NCBI RefSeq assembly: GCF_040833955.1
Contig: NZ_CP162133.1
Location: 1,131,001-1,195,000, forward strand
Direction: 5' to 3'
DNA length: 64,000 nt
Source of the DNA: Leptospira sp. WS60.C2
GTDB lineage: Bacteria > Spirochaetota > Leptospiria > Leptospirales > Leptospiraceae
In this document: positions 36,302 through 46,483 of the stretch, piece by piece
Layout of the letters: every line of letters starts with the position of its first letter
Position numbering within the stretch: the first letter of the stretch is position 1
Notes under the pieces: model-generated
The model's database searches: none
Told to the model about the DNA's origin: nothing
Seen by the model: the letters and a program-made list of their open reading frames with translations, nothing else
Made by a program: the position numbers and the translations under genes

Positions 36302-37091
36302 TTTGGGAAGTTGTTGTTGTGTTTTGAGGAATAGTTTCTTCTGAAGTTTTTTCACCTAACAAAAGAGGACGAACTGCCTCTCCCACATACAAGATTCCTG
36401 GTCCTTTTGTTTTTTTCTCGATTCCTTCTAACATTGTTTTGTCGAGAGTGGATGTTGTGTAGGTCGCCTGCGAACTTCCTGCATTTTCAAGTAAAACAAT
36501 CGGTGTGGAAGGTTTCACACCTTTTCGGATCAGTCTTTCTGCGAGTTCTTTTGTTTTTTGGCTACCCATAAGGATGACAATGGTGCCTGGAAAATTTTCC
36601 ATCCCAATCCAACTGCGCTCTTCTTCCAAAATCGTGTGTCCATCCAAGATGATGATTTGGCGGGAAAGCCCGCGAACCGTGAGAGAGATTCCAAGATCCG
36701 ATGCCCCTGTAGTGACAGAGCTCACACCTGGTATCACTTCATACGGAATGCCCGATGCAGATAGGGATTGGATTTCTTCTGAGAGTCTTCCAAAAATGGA
36801 GGCGTCTCCGCCTTTTAAACGAACCACTCGTTTGCCTTGGCTTGCATAGTGAACGAGAAGGGAATTGATTTCGTCCTGGGTGCGGTAGTGTTCTTTGGCT
36901 CGTTTGCCCACGTAAAGGATTTGCGCTGATTCTGGGAAAATCTCTAAAAAACTAGCATCTAGGAGGGCATCATACAAAATGACCTCGGCCGTTTCGATGC
37001 GAGACTTGCCACGAAGCGTCAATAGGTCGATGGGGCCTGGGCCACCACTGACAAAACTCACAAATCCTTGTTCCGTCTTATTGGAGGACAT
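36291..37091 (-). CDS. cobA: uroporphyrinogen-III C-methyltransferase
   Basis: SAM-dependent C2/C7 methylation of uroporphyrinogen III to precorrin-2. 266 residues. SUMT signatures are SGGPGPIDLLTLRG (N-terminus), YVGKRAKEH, VRLKGGDASIFGR, and the Gly-rich PGVSSVTTGASDLGISLT. ATG 37089-37091 follows AAGG; a TTG at 37109 is less likely. Divergent from cysJI, which needs siroheme, and supplied with substrate by the hem operon nearby. Confidence 0.93.
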   Translation of the reverse strand: MSSNKTEQGFVSFVSGGPGPIDLLTLRGKSRIETAEVILYDALLDASFLEIFPESAQILYVGKRAKEHYRTQDEINSLLVHYASQGKRVVRLKGGDASIFGRLSEEIQSLSASGIPYEVIPGVSSVTTGASDLGISLTVRGLSRQIIILDGHTILEEERSWIGMENFPGTIVILMGSQKTKELAERLIRKGVKPSTPIVLLENAGSSQATYTTSTLDKTMLEGIEKKTKGPGILYVGEAVRPLLLGEKTSEETIPQNTTTTSQNVF

Positions 37092-37215
37092 ATCTGCTAT
37101 ACCTTGCAATCTTGCTAGAAAACGTCAAGTGATTGGCTAATTATTTCTACAAAATCTCCAGTTTTTTGGTTTACTCGTCTCTAACCTTGGGGAAAGATTC
37201 AATTTATAAGACTTT

Positions 37216-37238
37216 TTGGATGTTTTACTGGAATCCAA
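37216..37238. repeat. inverted repeat before cysJ
   Basis: TTGGAT and ATCCAA face each other across 11 bases, 18-41 bp upstream of the cysJ ATG. It could be an operator or a 5'-UTR hairpin near the ribosome site. No T run follows, so it is not a terminator. Confidence 0.35.
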
Positions 37239-37256
37239 CACAAAGCATAGGTTTTT

Positions 37257-39023
37257 ATGTTATCCGATGAGAAACGCAATCGATTTTTACAGTTACTAAA
37301 AGAATCCACGAAGGACGAATGGGTCTGGATGTCGGGTTATCTGTCGGCACTGACTCAGGCAAGCATCGGCGGCAGCAGTGTGGATGTTTCCCTCACTCCC
37401 CCTGTGAGCATCTCCTCCAGTGATTCTTCGAATGGGAATCTAAAGGCGGCTCCCCTCCAATGTAGCGTTGTGTACGGAACTGAAACGGGAAATTCCAAAA
37501 AATTAGGAACCGAACTTGTTAAAAAATTAAAAGAACTCGGTGTGCAGGTCAAACTCAAGAGCACTGACACTTACAAAGCAAAAGACCTCAAAGAAGAGGA
37601 GTATTTGTTTGTGATTGTTTCCACTCATGGAGATGGAGAACCACCGCAAGCCGCAAAACCTTTCCTTCAAATTTTATCCGAAACCAAAGAGAATTTATCG
37701 AAAGTTAAGTTCGCAGTACTCGGATTAGGTGATACAAGTTATCCACTATTTTGCCAAACGGGAGTGGATGTTGACTCGATGTTAGAGAAATTGGGAGCAG
37801 AAAGAATCCATTCTCTTGGCAAATGTGATGTCGATTTTGACCAAGTGGCAAAACCTTGGATGACAGAACTCATCTCCAAACTCAATACAATTTCAAAAAC
37901 TGCCACAACGCAAGTTTCCAAACAAACGCAAAGTCCAGTTTCCAAACCAAGTGCCGGTGGTAAGATTGTCTACGAAGGAACAGTTGTCACCAATCTTGTG
38001 TTAAATGATGTTGGTGCTACGAAATCCACAAGACATATTGAAATCAAATCAACTGTTCCGATTGAGTATCTACCGGGAGACAGCGCTGGATTTTTAGCTT
38101 ACAACCGAGACGAAGAAGTGGATCGAGTTCTTGGATTATTACAAACTGACAAAGAAACAAGAGTTTCCTACAAAGGGGAAACTTGGATGTTGTATGATTT
38201 GCTTCGCAAAAAAGTATCCATTCGTTTTTTGCCAGATCGAGTGATCCAAAAATACGCTACTCTTTCCAAAAAGGAAATTCCTTCTGGAAAATTGGATTTG
38301 GATGTATTGTTAACACTTTATCCTTCTGATACAAAATTAGAAGTGCAAAGCCTGGTAGATATTTTAGAGCCCATTGTACCAAGATATTATTCCATTGCAT
38401 CCAGTCCTTCGGCACATGGGGAAGATGAAGTTCATCTAACAGTCGCAGAAGTAGAGATTGAAACTTTTACGGGAATTAAATCAGGCTTTTGTTCTGGTTT
38501 TTTAGCTTCTTTGAAAGAAGGGGATACGGTTCCGTTTTTTATCCAACGAAACAATTCCTTCCGATTGCCAAGTCCTGATACGGATATCATTATGATTGGA
38601 CCGGGAACAGGAATTGCACCCTTTCGCAGTTTTTTATTTGAAAGAGAACAGTCGGGTGGAAATGGAAGGAACTGGTTGTTCTTTGGAGAAAGAAACTTTG
38701 TCTCCGATTTCTATTACCAAACTGAGCTTTTGGAACTGATGGACACTGGAGTATTACATAAATTGAATACGGCATTTTCTCGTGACACAAAACAAAAAGT
38801 GTATGTGCAAGATCGTATGGGAGAAAATGCACAAGAACTACTCAAGTGGATTGAAAATGGTGCCATCATTTATGTTTGTGGGTCGAAAGATCCCATGAGT
38901 AAAGATGTGGATCGCAAATTGATCGAAATTTTATCCGAAAGAACTTTTGACACAGACAAAGAAACTTCCGAGTATTTAAAAGAATTGGAAGAGTCTGGCC
39001 GTTACATCAAGGACGTATACTGA
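37257..39023 (+). CDS. cysJ: sulfite reductase (NADPH) flavoprotein alpha subunit
   Basis: Passes electrons from NADPH through FAD and FMN to CysI. 588 residues: an N-terminal extension of about 70, a flavodoxin-like FMN domain (YGTETGNSKKLG, STHGDGEPP, GLGDTSYPLFC), a connecting domain, FAD motif PRYYSIASSP, FCSGFLA and NADPH motif GPGTGIAPFRSF, ending in the usual aromatic residue (DVY). cysI follows 7 bp downstream. Confidence 0.95.
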   Translation: MLSDEKRNRFLQLLKESTKDEWVWMSGYLSALTQASIGGSSVDVSLTPPVSISSSDSSNGNLKAAPLQCSVVYGTETGNSKKLGTELVKKLKELGVQVKLKSTDTYKAKDLKEEEYLFVIVSTHGDGEPPQAAKPFLQILSETKENLSKVKFAVLGLGDTSYPLFCQTGVDVDSMLEKLGAERIHSLGKCDVDFDQVAKPWMTELISKLNTISKTATTQVSKQTQSPVSKPSAGGKIVYEGTVVTNLVLNDVGATKSTRHIEIKSTVPIEYLPGDSAGFLAYNRDEEVDRVLGLLQTDKETRVSYKGETWMLYDLLRKKVSIRFLPDRVIQKYATLSKKEIPSGKLDLDVLLTLYPSDTKLEVQSLVDILEPIVPRYYSIASSPSAHGEDEVHLTVAEVEIETFTGIKSGFCSGFLASLKEGDTVPFFIQRNNSFRLPSPDTDIIMIGPGTGIAPFRSFLFEREQSGGNGRNWLFFGERNFVSDFYYQTELLELMDTGVLHKLNTAFSRDTKQKVYVQDRMGENAQELLKWIENGAIIYVCGSKDPMSKDVDRKLIEILSERTFDTDKETSEYLKELEESGRYIKDVY

Positions 39024-39030
39024 GGAAATC

Positions 39031-40698
39031 ATGGCAGAAGCAAAAAAAGAAACACACGCAGAAACAGTTAAACGAGTGAGCCGTGGACTTCGCGGAACAC
39101 TGGCGGAAAGTTTAAAAGATGAACACACTGGTTCCCTTCGCCCTGATGACCAATTATTACTTAAGTTCCATGGGATGTACCAACAAGATGATCGTGACAG
39201 ACGAGATGAACGTGCGTTAAAAAAATTAGAACGTTTATATTCATTCATGATACGACTTCGTATCCCTGGCGGAATGATTGGACCTGTCCATTGGGAAGCC
39301 CTCCATAATGTCGCTGGAGAAAATTCCACAGGAACCATCAAAATCACAACCAGACAAACTGTGCAATTGCATGGAATTTTAAAATCGAAAATCAAACCAA
39401 CCATCAAAGCCTTTGATTCCGTATTTTTGGATTCGATAGCGGCCTGTGGAGATGTGAATCGTAACGTAACTTGCACCTCCAATCCTGCGACAAGCCCTCT
39501 CCACAAAGAAGTATTTTCTTATGCGGGGGAGATTAGTCGCTCGTTACTTCCCAAAACAAGAGCTTACTATGAAATTTGGTTAGATGAAAATCTTTTGGCA
39601 GAAAAGGAAGAACCAGAAGATCCATTGTACAAAGATGTCTATCTTCCTCGTAAATTCAAAATCGCAATTGCGATCCCACCTTACAATGATGTGGATATCT
39701 TTACCAATGACATTGGACTTATTGCCATCATTGAAAATGGACAACTTTTAGGATTCAATGTATCGGTTGGTGGTGGGCTTGGAACTACGCATGGCAATCC
39801 AGACACCTATCCCAGAGTTGGGACTGTGTTTGGTTTTATTCCCAAAAAAGACATCTTAAAAGTTGTTTATGAAATTGTTACTGTCCAAAGAGACTTTGGA
39901 AACAGAGAAGATCGTAAGCTTTCTCGTTTGAAATACACCTTAGATAGATTAGGTGTGGAATTTTACAAACGAGAAGTGGAAAAAAGAGCAGGCATTAGTT
40001 TTGAACCGACGAAAGAGTTCCAATTCACACAAAGATCTGATGATTTTGGTTGGAAACAAGATGCAGCAGGCAACTGGCACTATACTGTGTTTGTGGAAAA
40101 TGGTCGTGTTTGTGACGAACATGGTTACAATCTGAAAACAGCACTTTTAGAAGTATCCAAAACAAGACGTGCCACGTTTCGATTTACTTGTAACCAAAAT
40201 TTGATTTTATCTGATATCTTTCCGAAAGATAAGGATTTGATTGAGTCGATTCTCGTGAAGTTTGGCGTTCACAGAAAAACAGGAGAGGTTTCTCCCATTC
40301 GCAAAAATTCCATGGCTTGTGTTGCATTAAACACTTGTTCCTTGGCACTTGCAGAAGGACAAAGATATCTACCAAGCTTGATCGATAAAATTGAACCTAT
40401 TCTTTCCAAACATGGAATTGCTGATGAACCAATTTCGATTCGGATGACCGGTTGTCCCAATGGGTGTGCGAGACCTTACATTTCAGAGATTGGACTTGTA
40501 GGTACTTCCTATGGAAAATACAATCTTCATTTGGGGGCGGATGCGGAAGGATACCGACTCAATCGAAAATACAAAGAAGATTTGGAGGAATCGGCAATCT
40601 TACAAGAACTAGATGGTCTTTTCGGAAAGTTTGCCAAAGAAAGAAATGGAAACGAATCCTTTGGTGATTACATCAACCGCATTGGGATTCTAAAATAA
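39031..40698 (+). CDS. cysI: sulfite reductase hemoprotein beta subunit
   Basis: Six-electron reduction of sulfite to sulfide at a coupled siroheme-[4Fe-4S] centre. 555 residues. The cluster cysteines are in ACVALNTCSLALAEG and MTGCPNGCARPYISEIG, the siroheme/[4Fe-4S] signature. Basic substrate residues are expected in TGTIKITTRQTVQLHGI and DVNRNVTCTSNP. A 10-bp perfect hairpin (40720-40747) separates it from the convergent cysN. Confidence 0.96.
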   Translation: MAEAKKETHAETVKRVSRGLRGTLAESLKDEHTGSLRPDDQLLLKFHGMYQQDDRDRRDERALKKLERLYSFMIRLRIPGGMIGPVHWEALHNVAGENSTGTIKITTRQTVQLHGILKSKIKPTIKAFDSVFLDSIAACGDVNRNVTCTSNPATSPLHKEVFSYAGEISRSLLPKTRAYYEIWLDENLLAEKEEPEDPLYKDVYLPRKFKIAIAIPPYNDVDIFTNDIGLIAIIENGQLLGFNVSVGGGLGTTHGNPDTYPRVGTVFGFIPKKDILKVVYEIVTVQRDFGNREDRKLSRLKYTLDRLGVEFYKREVEKRAGISFEPTKEFQFTQRSDDFGWKQDAAGNWHYTVFVENGRVCDEHGYNLKTALLEVSKTRRATFRFTCNQNLILSDIFPKDKDLIESILVKFGVHRKTGEVSPIRKNSMACVALNTCSLALAEGQRYLPSLIDKIEPILSKHGIADEPISIRMTGCPNGCARPYISEIGLVGTSYGKYNLHLGADAEGYRLNRKYKEDLEESAILQELDGLFGKFAKERNGNESFGDYINRIGILK

Positions 40699-40719
40699 AC
40701 TTGGAGTTTCTTCCTAACA

Positions 40720-40747
40720 ATTAGGCACCTGTTTCTGGGTGCCTAAT
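40720..40747. terminator. strong hairpin between convergent cysI and cysN
   Basis: A perfect 10-bp stem, ATTAGGCACC / GGTGCCTAAT, with an 8-base loop. No T run follows on either strand, so it may block polymerase or stabilise 3' ends rather than act as a standard terminator. It sits 22 bp after the cysI stop and 98 bp beyond the cysN stop. Confidence 0.5.
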
Positions 40748-40845
40748 CTGCGTAACATTCTAAAATTCGAATCCACTCAAAACTTCTAATCAGCCCAACC
40801 GACAAGGATTTATCTTGGTCCTGTATAAGCCAGTCTTCCAAAAAT

Positions 40846-42078
40846 CTACAATAACATCCCTGCGGCTACGGTTTGGTTGGTTCCTTCATCCACGAGGATG
40901 AAACTTCCTGTTCCTCTGATTTTGGAATACGGGTCATACGCGATTGGTTTTGCGGTGCGAATGGTAACTTTTCCGATCTCATTGAGGCCAAGGTTTGTTT
41001 GTTCTTTTTTTTCGTGCGTGCTTGTTTCCACTCTGTAATCCAAGGAACGAATGGAAGCCTTCACTGCATTTGTGGTTTGGCGAAGTAGGTATTTGGAACC
41101 TGGTGTCATCACCTTTTGGTCCATCCAACAAATGTGTGCTTCGAGGTCTTGTGAGATCACGGGCTCTTTTCCCGTCACAACAAGCATATCACCACGGCTC
41201 ACATCAATTTCATCTTCCAAACGAATGGTCACAGACATGGGTGCATACGCAGTGGTGAGTGGACCATCAAAGGTATCAATCGCTTTGATTTTGGATGTGA
41301 GGCCACTCGGTAATACCGTGATAGAATCTCCTACCGTAAAGTGACCACTTCTGATTTGGCCCGCATAACCTCTATAATCATGGTATTCTGTTGTTTGGGG
41401 ACGGATTACATTCTGAACAGGAAATCTTGGAGCTGGGGACTCTTCTTCTGTATGGATTTCAATTTCCTCTAAAAAGTGAAGGAGAGATTTCCCTTTCCAC
41501 CAAGGCATAGATGCAGAAGCTTCTACCACATTGTCTCCATTTAAGGCAGAGATAGGTAAGAAGTGAATGGATTTGAGATCTAAGTCTTTAGCAAATTCCA
41601 AATATTGTTTTTGGATGTTTAAAAACACTTCCTCTGAAAAATTGACGAGGTCCATTTTGTTCACACAAACAACCACATACGGAAGTCGTAACAGAGAGAC
41701 AATGTAGGAGTGTCTGTAGGTTTGTTCGATCACACCTTTTCTTGCATCAATGAGGATGATGGCAAGATCTGAGTTAGAAGCACCTGTCACCATGTTACGT
41801 GTGTATTGCACATGGCCTGGTGCATCAGCAATGATGAATTTACGTTTGGGAGTTGAGAAATACTTGTAGGCAACATCAATCGTGATACCTTGTTCTCTTT
41901 CAGCTTTCAGTCCATCCGTGAGAAGTGCCAGATTGATTTGGCCATTCACTTGACCTGCTCGTTCGATTGCTTCTAGTTGGTCTTGGAAAATTGATTTACT
42001 ATCGTATAACAAACGTCCGATGAGAGTTGATTTTCCATCGTCTACACTACCTGCTGTAATAAAACGTAAAATATCCAT
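40846..42078 (-). CDS. cysN: sulfate adenylyltransferase subunit 1 (GTPase)
   Basis: GTP-driven partner of CysD in forming adenylylsulfate (APS). 410 residues, an EF-Tu-like GTPase: G1 GSVDDGKSTLIGRLLYD, G3 DAPGHVQYTRNM, G4 CVNKMDLV, then the beta-barrel domains. It ends without the APS kinase (CysC) domain often fused here, consistent with direct APS reduction by CysH. Its ATG overlaps the last base of cysD. Confidence 0.94.
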   Translation of the reverse strand: MDILRFITAGSVDDGKSTLIGRLLYDSKSIFQDQLEAIERAGQVNGQINLALLTDGLKAEREQGITIDVAYKYFSTPKRKFIIADAPGHVQYTRNMVTGASNSDLAIILIDARKGVIEQTYRHSYIVSLLRLPYVVVCVNKMDLVNFSEEVFLNIQKQYLEFAKDLDLKSIHFLPISALNGDNVVEASASMPWWKGKSLLHFLEEIEIHTEEESPAPRFPVQNVIRPQTTEYHDYRGYAGQIRSGHFTVGDSITVLPSGLTSKIKAIDTFDGPLTTAYAPMSVTIRLEDEIDVSRGDMLVVTGKEPVISQDLEAHICWMDQKVMTPGSKYLLRQTTNAVKASIRSLDYRVETSTHEKKEQTNLGLNEIGKVTIRTAKPIAYDPYSKIRGTGSFILVDEGTNQTVAAGMLL

Positions 42079-42986
42079 TAAAAATACCCGCCTTTTTTTC
42101 TCTCTTCCATAGCCGCTTCTGAACGTTTGTCATCCAAACGGGATCCTCTTTCTGTGGTGCGTGAAACTTGGATTTCACGAATGATATCATCCACGGAATT
42201 CGCTTCCGATTCCACTGCCGCAGTACAGGTCATATCTCCCACTGTGCGAAACCGAACGGTTCTTGTTTCCACTTTGTCGTTACCATCTAAACTGATGAAT
42301 TTGGAAACAGGGAACACCAATTCCTCCCGCCAAACAATTTCTCGTTGGTGAGAAAAATACAATGAAGGTAAGTCGATTTTTTCTTTTCGGATGTATTCCC
42401 AAACATCGAGTTCTGTCCAGTTGCTTATGGGAAACACACGAACGTTTTCTCCTACATGGATTTTTCCATTATAGATATTCCATAATTCTGGGCGTTGGAG
42501 TTTTGGATCCCATGATCCAAATTCATCTCGCACAGAAAAAATTCTCTCTTTTGCTCTTGCTTTTTCTTCATCACGTCGAGCACCACCGATACACGCATCA
42601 AATTTAAACTCAGCGATGGTATCGAGTAAGGTTACGGCTTGGATGGCATTACGACTCGGAAATTTTCCTTTTTCTTCAACCGCTTTTCCTTGGTCGATGG
42701 AATCTTGAACATAACGAACAATTAATTTTTCTCCGATTCGTTCAGCGAGTGCATCACGGAACTCTAGCGCCTCATCAAAGTTATGCCCTGTGTCAATGTG
42801 AACGAGTGGAAACGGAAACTTACCAGGACGGAAGGCTTTTAGAGCAAGATGGACAAGGCAAATGGAATCCTTTCCTCCCGAAAATAATAAGGCAGGTCTT
42901 TCAAATTGAGCCGCTACTTCTCGTAAGATATAAATGGCTTCTGATTCCAATTGGTCTAAATGAGAAAGTCTATGGTTACTTGTCAT
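42078..42986 (-). CDS. cysD: sulfate adenylyltransferase subunit 2
   Basis: ATP sulfurylase catalytic subunit, forming APS from ATP and sulfate with CysN. 302 residues. The PP-loop pyrophosphatase motif is LLFSGGKDSICLVHLAL; conserved segments include HIDTGHNFDEALEFRD, GGARRDEEKARAKERIFS and the C-terminal RGSRLDDKRSEAAMEERKK. Six bases separate it from cysH; it shares one base with cysN. Confidence 0.95.
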   Translation of the reverse strand: MTSNHRLSHLDQLESEAIYILREVAAQFERPALLFSGGKDSICLVHLALKAFRPGKFPFPLVHIDTGHNFDEALEFRDALAERIGEKLIVRYVQDSIDQGKAVEEKGKFPSRNAIQAVTLLDTIAEFKFDACIGGARRDEEKARAKERIFSVRDEFGSWDPKLQRPELWNIYNGKIHVGENVRVFPISNWTELDVWEYIRKEKIDLPSLYFSHQREIVWREELVFPVSKFISLDGNDKVETRTVRFRTVGDMTCTAAVESEANSVDDIIREIQVSRTTERGSRLDDKRSEAAMEERKKGGYF

Positions 42987-42992
42987 CGTTTG

Positions 42993-43718
42993 TTATCCTT
43001 TTCCTTTCGTGAGTTTTCCATCGATCCAATGTAACCCACATTCTTTTTTCGATTCTTGTTCCCACCACCATCTTCCAGCGCGGAAATCTTCTCCAGGTTC
43101 AATGGCTCGTGTGCAAGGGGCACAACCAATGCTTGGAAATCCTTTGTCATGTAAGACATTGTAAGGAACATTGTGTTCGCGGATGTATTTCCAAGTGTCT
43201 TCAAAACTCCAATGGAGGAGGGGTTGGTATTTGATTAAATTTCTTCCAGGATCTTTTTCAAATAATGACATCTCTGTTCGAAACCCTGACTGGTCTTTTC
43301 TGAGTCCCGTCACCCAAACTTCCATTCCAGTTAAAATGGCATCGAGAGGGACAAGTTTTCGGATGCGGCAACATTCTTTTCGTAAGTCCAGGGAATCGTA
43401 AAATGCATTAGGACCATGGGTTTCGGTAAAACTTTGGATTTCTTTGGCATTGGGGAATAAGGCTTCGATTTTTGCCCCATAACGGATGTTTGTTTTTTGC
43501 CAAACATCGTAGGTTTCTTGGAAGAGTCGCCCGGTGTCCAAAGTGGCAATGCGAATTGGGATTTGTTCGGAAAGAATGGCATGGGTGATGGCTTGGTCTT
43601 CCAGTCCAAAACTCGTCGTAAACACGACTTTGTTTGGGAATTCAGAGGCGAGTTTCTTTAGGCCATCGGTGAGCGATCGATTGGCATAAGATTCTGTCAA
43701 AACTTCCAAATTTCCCAT
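42993..43718 (-). CDS. cysH: adenylyl-sulfate (APS) reductase
   Basis: Thioredoxin-dependent reduction of activated sulfate to sulfite. 241 residues. PP-loop-like start VFTTSFGLEDQA and LDTGRLFQETYD. The pair ECCRIRK and the pair GCAPC form the [4Fe-4S] ligand set typical of APS (rather than PAPS) reductases; the redox Cys is in ECGLHW. With no cysC in the neighbourhood, this supports an APS-direct route. Confidence 0.93.
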   Translation of the reverse strand: MGNLEVLTESYANRSLTDGLKKLASEFPNKVVFTTSFGLEDQAITHAILSEQIPIRIATLDTGRLFQETYDVWQKTNIRYGAKIEALFPNAKEIQSFTETHGPNAFYDSLDLRKECCRIRKLVPLDAILTGMEVWVTGLRKDQSGFRTEMSLFEKDPGRNLIKYQPLLHWSFEDTWKYIREHNVPYNVLHDKGFPSIGCAPCTRAIEPGEDFRAGRWWWEQESKKECGLHWIDGKLTKGKG

Positions 43719-43736
43719 ATTTCCACCGTCCTAGCA

Positions 43737-43757
43737 TCCAATGTTTTGTATATTGGA
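43737..43757. repeat. inverted repeat between cysA and cysH
   Basis: TCCAAT and ATTGGA with a 9-base spacer, 19-39 bp upstream of the cysH ATG, in the only sizeable gap (68 bp) of the sbp-to-cysN run. Possible operator of a secondary promoter or an intercistronic hairpin. Confidence 0.35.
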
Positions 43758-43786
43758 CGAATTGTAAAGTATATTAGCGGAAATTA

Positions 43787-44851
43787 TTAGATAGAGAAGT
43801 CTTCCACGTAGACCTTTGCTTTTTTGATCCGAAGGTAAACAGTCTCCCCCGGTAGCAAATTCAGGTATTTATAAGTTTCCTGCTCAAGGACTGACTCAAT
43901 GAGGGTGCCCGTATCGATACGTTTTAACTCCACGCGCACATTACGACCCGTGGAATGGATGTATTGGATCTCCGCGGCAATGCCTTGTTCTTTTTCTCGA
44001 ACAATTTCCACATCATACGGGCGCACGTAGGCAACGGCATCAGACTCTTTGATGTTTTCATGTTCGGCCGTCTCCAATGCCAGATTTCCAATTTTGGTTT
44101 TTCCTTCTTCGATACGACCATGAAACAGATTCACATCACCTAAGAAATGAAAGACGAAAGGGGACTTTGGTTTGTTATACACTTCGTCAGGGCTCCCTAC
44201 TTGTTCGAGTTGGCCTTTATTTAAGATCACAATCCTGTCACTCACCTCCAAAGCTTCTTCTTGGTCATGGGTGACAAACACACTTGTGATGTGAATTTCA
44301 TCATGCAACCTTCGTAACCAATTGCGAAGTTCCTTTCTTACCTTGGCATCGAGAGCGCCAAAAGGCTCATCGAGTAATAAAAATTTGGGTTCAATGGCAA
44401 GGGCACGAGCAAGGGCCACACGTTGTCTTTGACCTCCAGAGAGTTCATGTGGATAACGGTTGTGAAATGTTTCGAGTTGGATGAGGGTGAGTAGCTTTGT
44501 CACCTTCTCTTGGATTTCTTTTTTCGATGGCCGAGTGGTTTTGGGCCTTACTTCCAAACCAAAAGCAATGTTTTCGGCAATGGTCATGTGCCGAAAGAGA
44601 GCATAATGTTGGAAAACAAATCCAACTTCTCCATTTTGGATTTTGGACTGAGACAATTGTTCCCCTACAAAACGCACAGAACCCGAACTTGGTTCCTCAA
44701 GGCCTGCGATGATACGAAGTAAAGTGGTTTTTCCAGATCCAGAGGGACCAAGGAGAGCCACAAGTTCTCCATCAGGAATGGTCAAATTGACATCTTTTAA
44801 TGCTGTAAAAGATCCAAAGGTTTTTTGTACATTCTGTATTTCGATTGGCAT
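43787..44851 (-). CDS. cysA: sulfate ABC transporter ATP-binding protein
   Basis: 354 residues. Walker [19 protein letters not shown], signature [15 protein letters not shown], Walker [12 protein letters not shown] and H-loop [18 protein letters not shown]-terminal regulatory TOBE-like domain of about 110 residues follows ([14 protein letters not shown]). It powers uptake through CysT/CysW. One base separates its ATG from the cysW stop. Confidence 0.94.
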   Translation of the reverse strand: MPIEIQNVQKTFGSFTALKDVNLTIPDGELVALLGPSGSGKTTLLRIIAGLEEPSSGSVRFVGEQLSQSKIQNGEVGFVFQHYALFRHMTIAENIAFGLEVRPKTTRPSKKEIQEKVTKLLTLIQLETFHNRYPHELSGGQRQRVALARALAIEPKFLLLDEPFGALDAKVRKELRNWLRRLHDEIHITSVFVTHDQEEALEVSDRIVILNKGQLEQVGSPDEVYNKPKSPFVFHFLGDVNLFHGRIEEGKTKIGNLALETAEHENIKESDAVAYVRPYDVEIVREKEQGIAAEIQYIHSTGRNVRVELKRIDTGTLIESVLEQETYKYLNLLPGETVYLRIKKAKVYVEDFSI

Positions 44852-44852
44852 A

Positions 44853-45656
44853 TCAGGATCTCTCGGTTCGTTTTTCCAAAATCAATTTGAAGATAAGGGT
44901 AAGAAGGGATAAAAACACAAGTAAGGTAGCACAAGCAAAGGCACCAACGGAATCAAACTCATTGTATAACATTTCAATGTACAAGGGAAGGGTTGTTGTT
45001 TTTCCACGAATGTGGCCACTGAGAACAGAAACTGCTCCAAATTCTCCCATGGCTCTTGCATTACAAAGTATGATGCCGTATAACAAACCCCATTTGATGT
45101 TAGGTAAAATAATACGATAGAATAACTGAAAGAAACTGGCACCAAGTAACAACCCTGCTTCCTCTTCTTCTCGACCTTGGCTTTGCATGAGCGGGATGAG
45201 TTCCCTTGCCACAAAAGGAAAGGTGATAAAGACAGTTGCTAAAATCAGACCAGGTGTGTTGAACACAATTTTGATATTGTGTTCTGATAAAAATGCACCA
45301 AGTGTTCCTTGTCTTCCGAATAACAATAAAAAGATGAGCCCAGAAACTACGGGGGAAACGGCAAAAGGAGAATCGATGATCGTGATGAGAAGGTTTTTTC
45401 CAGGAAAGCTAAAACGTGTGATGGCAAAGGCCGCGGTAATTCCAAAAAATGTGTTTAACACCACTGATACGAAGGAAACTTTGATGGTAAGCCCGATGGC
45501 AAAGAGCGCATATTCACTGGTGATAGAAGCGTAGTATTTATCCCAACCTTCCGAGAAAGCCTCTGAAAACACTGTATAAATGGGCAAAAGTAAGAGTACA
45601 CCGAACAAAGTGTAAGCGAGTAAAATAAGAAATAGGGGTAAAAGTTTCGCTTTCAT
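44853..45656 (-). CDS. cysW: sulfate ABC transporter permease
   Basis: 267 residues, six membrane segments of the binding-protein-dependent permease fold. The EAA loop that contacts CysA is recognisable around [20 protein letters not shown], followed by [12 protein letters not shown]. It pairs with CysT as the transmembrane channel. The ATG overlaps the cysT stop by 4 bp. Confidence 0.92.
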   Translation of the reverse strand: MKAKLLPLFLILLAYTLFGVLLLLPIYTVFSEAFSEGWDKYYASITSEYALFAIGLTIKVSFVSVVLNTFFGITAAFAITRFSFPGKNLLITIIDSPFAVSPVVSGLIFLLLFGRQGTLGAFLSEHNIKIVFNTPGLILATVFITFPFVARELIPLMQSQGREEEEAGLLLGASFFQLFYRIILPNIKWGLLYGIILCNARAMGEFGAVSVLSGHIRGKTTTLPLYIEMLYNEFDSVGAFACATLLVFLSLLTLIFKLILEKRTERS

Positions 45657-46480
45657 GTGAGTTTTTTCGAAGCCCTTTCTTGGAAAAAATTGATGAGGAA
45701 CATAAAGAAAAAGGATGTGAGTAACATCACAAGGGCAATCGATGTTGCTTTTTCAAACTCGTATTGTTCTAGTTTGGTGACGATAAGAAGGGGAAGGATT
45801 TCTGTTTTACCAGGAAGGTTTCCCGAAATAAAAACAACAGATCCATATTCGCCGATGCTACGAGCAAATGCCATACCAGTACCCGCAAGGAGAGAGGGCC
45901 AAAGTTCTGGTAAGATTACTTTTCTAAAGGTTTGAAAGGGTGTGGCACCGAGGCACCTTGCACTTTCTTCTAATTCTTTGGGAAGTTCTTCGATGACTGG
46001 TTGTACGGTTCGCACGACAAAAGGAAAACCTATAAAAACAAGAGCGATCACAATCCCAATCGGGGTATACGCGATTTGGATTCCCCATCGCTCGAAAAAG
46101 GATCCGATGATTCCTGTTTTGGAATAAATTGTGGTTAAGGCAATCCCTGCCACCGCTGTGGGCAAAGTGAACGGTAAATCGATTAAGGTATCAAAGAATT
46201 TTTTGAAAGGAAAGTTGTAACGAACAAGTACCCAAGCAAATAAGAATCCAATGAAAAGATTGAGAATTGCAGAAATAAAACCAACTCCAAAACTCAAAAA
46301 GAGCGCCGATCGAATGCGTTCTTCCGTAAACACTTCCAATATCCCTGTGAATCCAATCCCCAGGGAGTGATAAAACAGTCCGAGTAACGGAATGATGACG
46401 ACCGCAGAGGAATAAAAAACTGTATAACCTAAGCTAATTCCTAAGTGTATTTTTTTATACGGTCGTGTTTCTATTGGCAT
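45653..46480 (-). CDS. cysT: sulfate ABC transporter permease
   Basis: 275 residues, six membrane segments. Typical CysT segments are [20 protein letters not shown] and the EAA loop [20 protein letters not shown], with [20 protein letters not shown] near the C-terminus. Three bases after sbp and overlapping cysW by 4 bp, so stoichiometric translation is likely. Also called cysU. Confidence 0.92.
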   Translation of the reverse strand: MPIETRPYKKIHLGISLGYTVFYSSAVVIIPLLGLFYHSLGIGFTGILEVFTEERIRSALFLSFGVGFISAILNLFIGFLFAWVLVRYNFPFKKFFDTLIDLPFTLPTAVAGIALTTIYSKTGIIGSFFERWGIQIAYTPIGIVIALVFIGFPFVVRTVQPVIEELPKELEESARCLGATPFQTFRKVILPELWPSLLAGTGMAFARSIGEYGSVVFISGNLPGKTEILPLLIVTKLEQYEFEKATSIALVMLLTSFFFMFLINFFQERASKKLT

Positions 46481-46483
46481 TGA

